Part shown: one piece after another, positions 4,191 through 5,911 of the stretch
Numbering within the stretch: the stretch's first letter is position 1
How the letters are laid out: the number at the start of each line of letters is the position of its first letter
Assembly: GCA_902805985.1 (NCBI GenBank)
Contig: CADCUW010000621.1
Coordinates: forward strand, 1-5,911
Length of the DNA: 5,911 bases
Reading direction: 5' to 3'
Origin: an uncultured Rubrobacteraceae bacterium
GTDB taxonomy: Bacteria > Actinomycetota > Rubrobacteria > Rubrobacterales > Rubrobacteraceae
The notes under the pieces: generated by a model
What the model was told of the DNA's origin: nothing
The model's database searches: none
What the model saw: the letters and a program-made list of their open reading frames with translations, nothing else
Position numbers and translations under genes: made by a program

Positions 4191-5911
4191 TCAGTCTCCC
4201 TCCTCGTGAGCGGGCGACCCCGTACGGGCGGTCTTGCCCCGTCCGTTGTGGCCTCGAACGCCGGAGACGAGCTGGAGGACTCTCCTGCCGATCTCCTCGA
4301 GATCCTCGTCCGTCAACTTCTCCAAGGTTCCGGCCGGCTCCTCGTACCCGCCGTCCCCGCGTCTCTCATCCAGATCCCGGCGGGCTTCCGACCTCGGGTT
4401 GCTCCGGCCCCCCTCGGACCGTCCTTCGCGCCGTCCGAGGCCGCCGTTCCCGTCCCCGTTTCCGTCGGGCTCTGGCTCCTCGCTCTCGTCCTGCGGTGTC
4501 TTTGGCGCGGGAAGCCGGGACCTGGCGGGGCCCGGCTCCGCCATGCCCATCACTTCGAGGAACCTCTGGCCGACGCCGCGCTTGGCCCTCTCGTCGGCGA
4601 GCTCCGCGGCCCGGCCGCAGGTGCCGGTGAGGCTCTTGCCGGACAGGTCGTAGTAGTCGGTCTTCGGGCTCACGGGCCAGTTGGCGAGGTCCCCGTACTC
4701 GCCGCAGGCTTCGAGGGCCGGCCGGCCCATGATCCAGACCTGCCGGTTGCCCAAGCATTCGGGGCGTACCTTCTTTGCCAGGGCGTAGACGTTGTCCGCG
4801 CCGTTGGTGACGGTGACGCCGACCCCGGCCTTGCGGATCTCCGCGGCGAGGACGAAGGCCGCCGTCTCGTCGGCCTCCCCGACGGCGACCAGGTTGATGT
4901 AAGGGAGGCCGTCGCGGTTGAACCCGTCGCGGTCGAGCTTCTCAGGGTCGGGTCTCTCGCCGTCGGGCCTGCCGCCCGAACCGTTCGACAGGACGCGTTT
5001 GGCCCGGTCGTAGAACTGCAGCCTCTCGGTCCAGTGGTTCGGCGTGCCGTCTGCCCTGCCGGTATTGATGATCGCCGCCACCGCCCTGAAGTTGCCCTTA
5101 TCGGCGTAGGAGTTGAGGTCGTGCCGATCCCAGAACCACGTGGCCGCCCTGGCGGCGTAGTCGGAGCGTTCTAGCAGGTCCGGGTTGGCCACGAGGTCGG
5201 CGTCGAGCACCTTCGAGAGGTTGGCGTAGGCGGCCTTCCAGGTGTTCATGAGGAAGCCCCGGCCGTGGTAGCGCCACTCGTTGCCGAGGTACAGCCCGTC
5301 GCCGCCCTGGGGGCCGTAGCGGAAGTACGCCTCGTTGCCGTACTCCTCCAACGTCTTGAGGGCGGCCGTCTCCACCATGACGTTGCCGAAGAAGGCGGCC
5401 ATGCGCAGGGGCGTCGTTATACCGGCCTTCCGCATGGCCGGGACGAGGGCCTGCCGGTACTTCTCCAGAACGTCGAGGTCCTGGTTGCCGGACATCTCCG
5501 AGAGCTGCCTGGCGGTGAAGAGCGGGACTTCCTGTTCTTCCTCCTCCCGCTCCGGCTTCTCCGGAACCGGTTTTCCCCGATCCGGCTGGCGCTTTGGACG
5601 GTCGCCGTTCCGGGTCTCCACGCTTCCTTTATCCTCAGACTCCTCGTGGTCCAGGGGGAGCGACCAGTCCTTCGGGAAGACCATGACCTCGTAGTACCCA
5701 CCCGCGTGCGAGCGCTCCAGGGTAACCTCGTCGTTGACCCTGGCCGCGGGGTAGCTCTGCAAGACCTTGCCGCCGGGGAGCACAATGGCCGCGTGCCCCT
5801 GGTCGTAGGCGTCACGGAACTTGCGCCCGATAAGGGTCCAGGGACGACGTTTCGCTTCTTGCAGGTCGAACGGGCGCGCCCGGTCGTGGACGTCGAAGTA
5901 GCCCCGCCGGG
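4191..5911 (-). CDS. Modular cell-wall lysin with GH19 domain (5' end outside window)
   Basis: The frame stays open and protein-like to the window edge, so the GTG at 5783 is an internal codon and the true start is upstream. The 572 visible residues (numbered from the edge) fall into parts. Residues 1-82 contain GHAAIVLPGGKVLQSYP and end in a YYEVMVFPKDW segment; they could be the tail of an NlpC/P60- or CHAP-like peptidase. Residues 83-128 are a charged linker. Residues 130-308 are a GH19 chitinase/lysozyme domain: MAAFFGNVMVETAAL with the probable catalytic Glu180, LEE at 187-189, YHGRGF at 214-219, the DLVANPDLLE and YAARAATWFW segments, and AIINTG. Residues 335-454 are an alpha/beta domain with three cysteines. 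Residues 455-525 are disordered (Gly/Pro/Arg/Asp-rich), followed by a TLEKLTDEDLEEIGRRVLQL helix. GH19 enzymes cut beta-1,4 links in chitin or peptidoglycan; next to a holin-like gene, peptidoglycan is likely. Confidence 0.88.
   Translation of the reverse strand, partial: RRGYFDVHDRARPFDLQEAKRRPWTLIGRKFRDAYDQGHAAIVLPGGKVLQSYPAARVNDEVTLERSHAGGYYEVMVFPKDWSLPLDHEESEDKGSVETRNGDRPKRQPDRGKPVPEKPEREEEEQEVPLFTARQLSEMSGNQDLDVLEKYRQALVPAMRKAGITTPLRMAAFFGNVMVETAALKTLEEYGNEAYFRYGPQGGDGLYLGNEWRYHGRGFLMNTWKAAYANLSKVLDADLVANPDLLERSDYAARAATWFWDRHDLNSYADKGNFRAVAAIINTGRADGTPNHWTERLQFYDRAKRVLSNGSGGRPDGERPDPEKLDRDGFNRDGLPYINLVAVGEADETAAFVLAAEIRKAGVGVTVTNGADNVYALAKKVRPECLGNRQVWIMGRPALEACGEYGDLANWPVSPKTDYYDLSGKSLTGTCGRAAELADERAKRGVGQRFLEVMGMAEPGPARSRLPAPKTPQDESEEPEPDGNGDGNGGLGRREGRSEGGRSNPRSEARRDLDERRGDGGYEEPAGTLEKLTDEDLEEIGRRVLQLVSGVRGHNGRGKTARTGSPAHEEGD
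4199..4204 (-). promoter_or_regulatory. Ribosome binding site inside the lysin 3' end
   Basis: On the minus strand AGGAGG, a full Shine-Dalgarno match, lies nine bases before the ATG of the holin-like gene. It is made by the lysin's last codons (His-Glu-Glu-Gly-Asp-stop). Ribosomes ending on the lysin are therefore placed to restart on the membrane protein, which fixes the start and supports translational coupling. Confidence 0.8.

Noticed and set aside
3975..5174. Plus-strand open frame of 399 codons across the lysin region
   Set aside because: It lies antisense to the GH19 protein and the membrane protein, both supported by domain or topology. Its translation is repetitive Val/Gly/Ala/Arg without a fold signature.
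1..5911. CRISPR array, tRNA, insertion sequence ends or attachment-site repeats
   Set aside because: I saw no regularly spaced direct repeats, no tRNA cloverleaf, no transposase and no matching direct repeats that would mark an element boundary.

Overview
This is a GC-rich (roughly two-thirds G+C by eye), densely coding bacterial window with strongly G/C-biased third codon positions. A BTAD/SARP-type regulator, an integral-membrane GGDEF plus HD-GYP protein and a modular GH19 lysin together point to a high-GC actinobacterium. A Rubrobacter-like lineage is my best guess, but it rests on general resemblance and not on a marker gene.

Plus-strand half (about 1-3720). The window opens with the last ~26 codons of an upstream gene. 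Ten bases after its stop begins a 676-residue membrane signalling protein: about six transmembrane helices, a GAF-like region, a degenerate GGDEF domain and an apparently intact HD-GYP phosphodiesterase domain, which suggests a c-di-GMP-degrading sensor. A 256-bp non-coding stretch follows. It holds a weak terminator-like hairpin and then five short inverted repeats, and it leads into a 310-residue transcriptional regulator with a novel-looking N-terminal module, a winged helix and a BTAD domain. Codon 4 of that regulator is TTA, the only TTA codon I noticed in the intact genes here. Just downstream lies a decayed staphylococcal-nuclease-like (thermonuclease) gene. It is broken by frameshifts and lacks both a normal N-terminus and the C-terminal helix.

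Minus-strand half (about 3812-5911), convergent with the above. A large modular cell-wall hydrolase enters from beyond the right edge. It has a possible peptidase-like N-terminal remainder, a GH19 chitinase/lysozyme domain, an alpha/beta domain of uncertain kind and a disordered tail. It is followed one base after its stop codon by a 125-residue, two-helix membrane protein whose Shine-Dalgarno sequence sits inside the lysin's last codons. The arrangement looks like a lysin-holin lysis cassette from a prophage, phage-tail-like particle or similar element, but no structural phage gene is visible in the window.

The signalling/regulatory genes on the left and the lysis-like pair on the right are separate units meeting tail to tail. 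Nothing in the sequence shows that they work together. The most distinctive items are the coupled lysin/membrane-protein pair with its unusual GH19 sequence, the TTA-containing BTAD regulator with its hairpin-rich leader, and the degenerate GGDEF joined to an intact HD-GYP.
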